Assembly (NCBI GenBank): GCA_043780275.1
Contig: JAYWCV010000261.1
Span: 1 to 32,102, forward strand
Direction: 5' to 3'
DNA length: 32,102 bases
DNA from: MGR-bin208 sp043780275
Lineage (GTDB): Bacteria; Bacteroidota; Bacteroidia; Chitinophagales; Chitinophagaceae
Every line of letters starts with the position of its first letter. The first letter of the stretch is position 1. The notes beneath the pieces were generated by a model. The model saw only the letters and a program-made list of their open reading frames with translations, did not search any database and was not told the DNA's origin. Made by a program: the position numbers and the translations under genes. This document shows, in pieces, positions 31,976 through 32,102 of the stretch.

Positions 31976-32102
31976 ATACCATCTTGATTTACTAAATAGT
32001 CCAACGCCCGCCTGACCGGACGGGCAGGGACTATGTGTAAATCTTAGATGGTATTATACCGCAGAAAAGCGCATTGGACTATTTACTGTTTATAAGCGGT
32101 AT
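31976..32102. repeat. Nested inverted repeat with GC-rich core (possible MITE or element end)
   Basis: Arm 31976-32002 (ATACCATCT...TAGTCC) pairs with arm 32028-32054 (GGACTAT...AGATGGTAT) over 27 bases with two one-base offsets and two mismatches. The centre holds GCCCG...CGGGC (32006-32025), far more GC-rich than its surroundings. A further arm GCATTGGACTATTTA (32071-32085) is complementary to 31993-32007 at 14 of 15 positions. ATACCGC (32056-32062) faces GCGGTAT (32096-32102). The structure runs to the window edge and probably continues beyond. Confidence 0.7.

Noticed and set aside
1..32102. CRISPR array or phage genes
   Set aside because: No regularly spaced short repeats, cas genes or phage structural genes are present.

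Overview
The window reads as chromosomal DNA of an AT-rich member of the Bacteroidota, most likely Chitinophagales/Chitinophagaceae (genus not resolved). Grounds: a secreted M43 protease with a type IX secretion (T9SS) C-terminal sorting domain; futalosine-pathway menaquinone genes (mqnE, mqnA); single-chain L-serine dehydratase; large YfhO-type membrane proteins; and many TAnnTTTG boxes, the Bacteroidota -7 promoter element, just upstream of genes.

Layout. 1-2502: 3' part of a secreted M43 metalloprotease, closed by a strong terminator. 2601-3731: mqnE. 3736-8244 (minus): a three-gene type I secretion operon (ABC half-transporter, HlyD-type adaptor, TolC-type outer membrane channel) whose ATPase motifs are badly degenerate. 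8340-10711 (minus): L-serine dehydratase, an FKBP lipoprotein and a small two-helix membrane protein. 10795-11700: an HU-like/TM/SPOR-like protein. 11745-11815 (minus): tRNA-Cys(GCA). 11886-15101 (plus): nucleoside phosphorylase, dapF, a CorA-type metal transporter and a NUDIX hydrolase, meeting a minus-strand queuosine-precursor transporter tail to tail with a 4-bp overlap.

16031-26645 is a surface-glycan region. A plus-strand run (YfhO protein, GT4-like and GT2 glycosyltransferases) converges on an eight-gene, mostly overlapping minus-strand operon: FkbM methyltransferase, FdtA-type 3,4-ketoisomerase, TylF-type methyltransferase, ATP-grasp ligase, HAD phosphatase, class I methyltransferase, FdtB-type aminotransferase and GT2. 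FdtA plus FdtB points to a dTDP-3-amino-3,6-dideoxyhexose. No N-acetyltransferase is present, and the ATP-grasp ligase is a candidate to acylate the amine instead.

26715-32102: mqnA and purB diverge from a short region where their predicted promoters overlap. Beyond purB lies the most unusual structure in the window. The last 341 bp of prfC (release factor 3) occur twice, 1365 bp apart, in direct orientation and about 94% identical by hand count, with nearly all differences silent. Between the copies are a palindromic repeat and a translationally coupled pair: a 66-aa protein of unknown function and a small nucleotidyltransferase. The simplest reading is a small cargo segment that entered prfC and carried its own replacement 3' end, leaving the old 3' end as a fragment beside the purB terminator. 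The window ends in a GC-cored nested inverted repeat that looks like part of a MITE or another repeat element.
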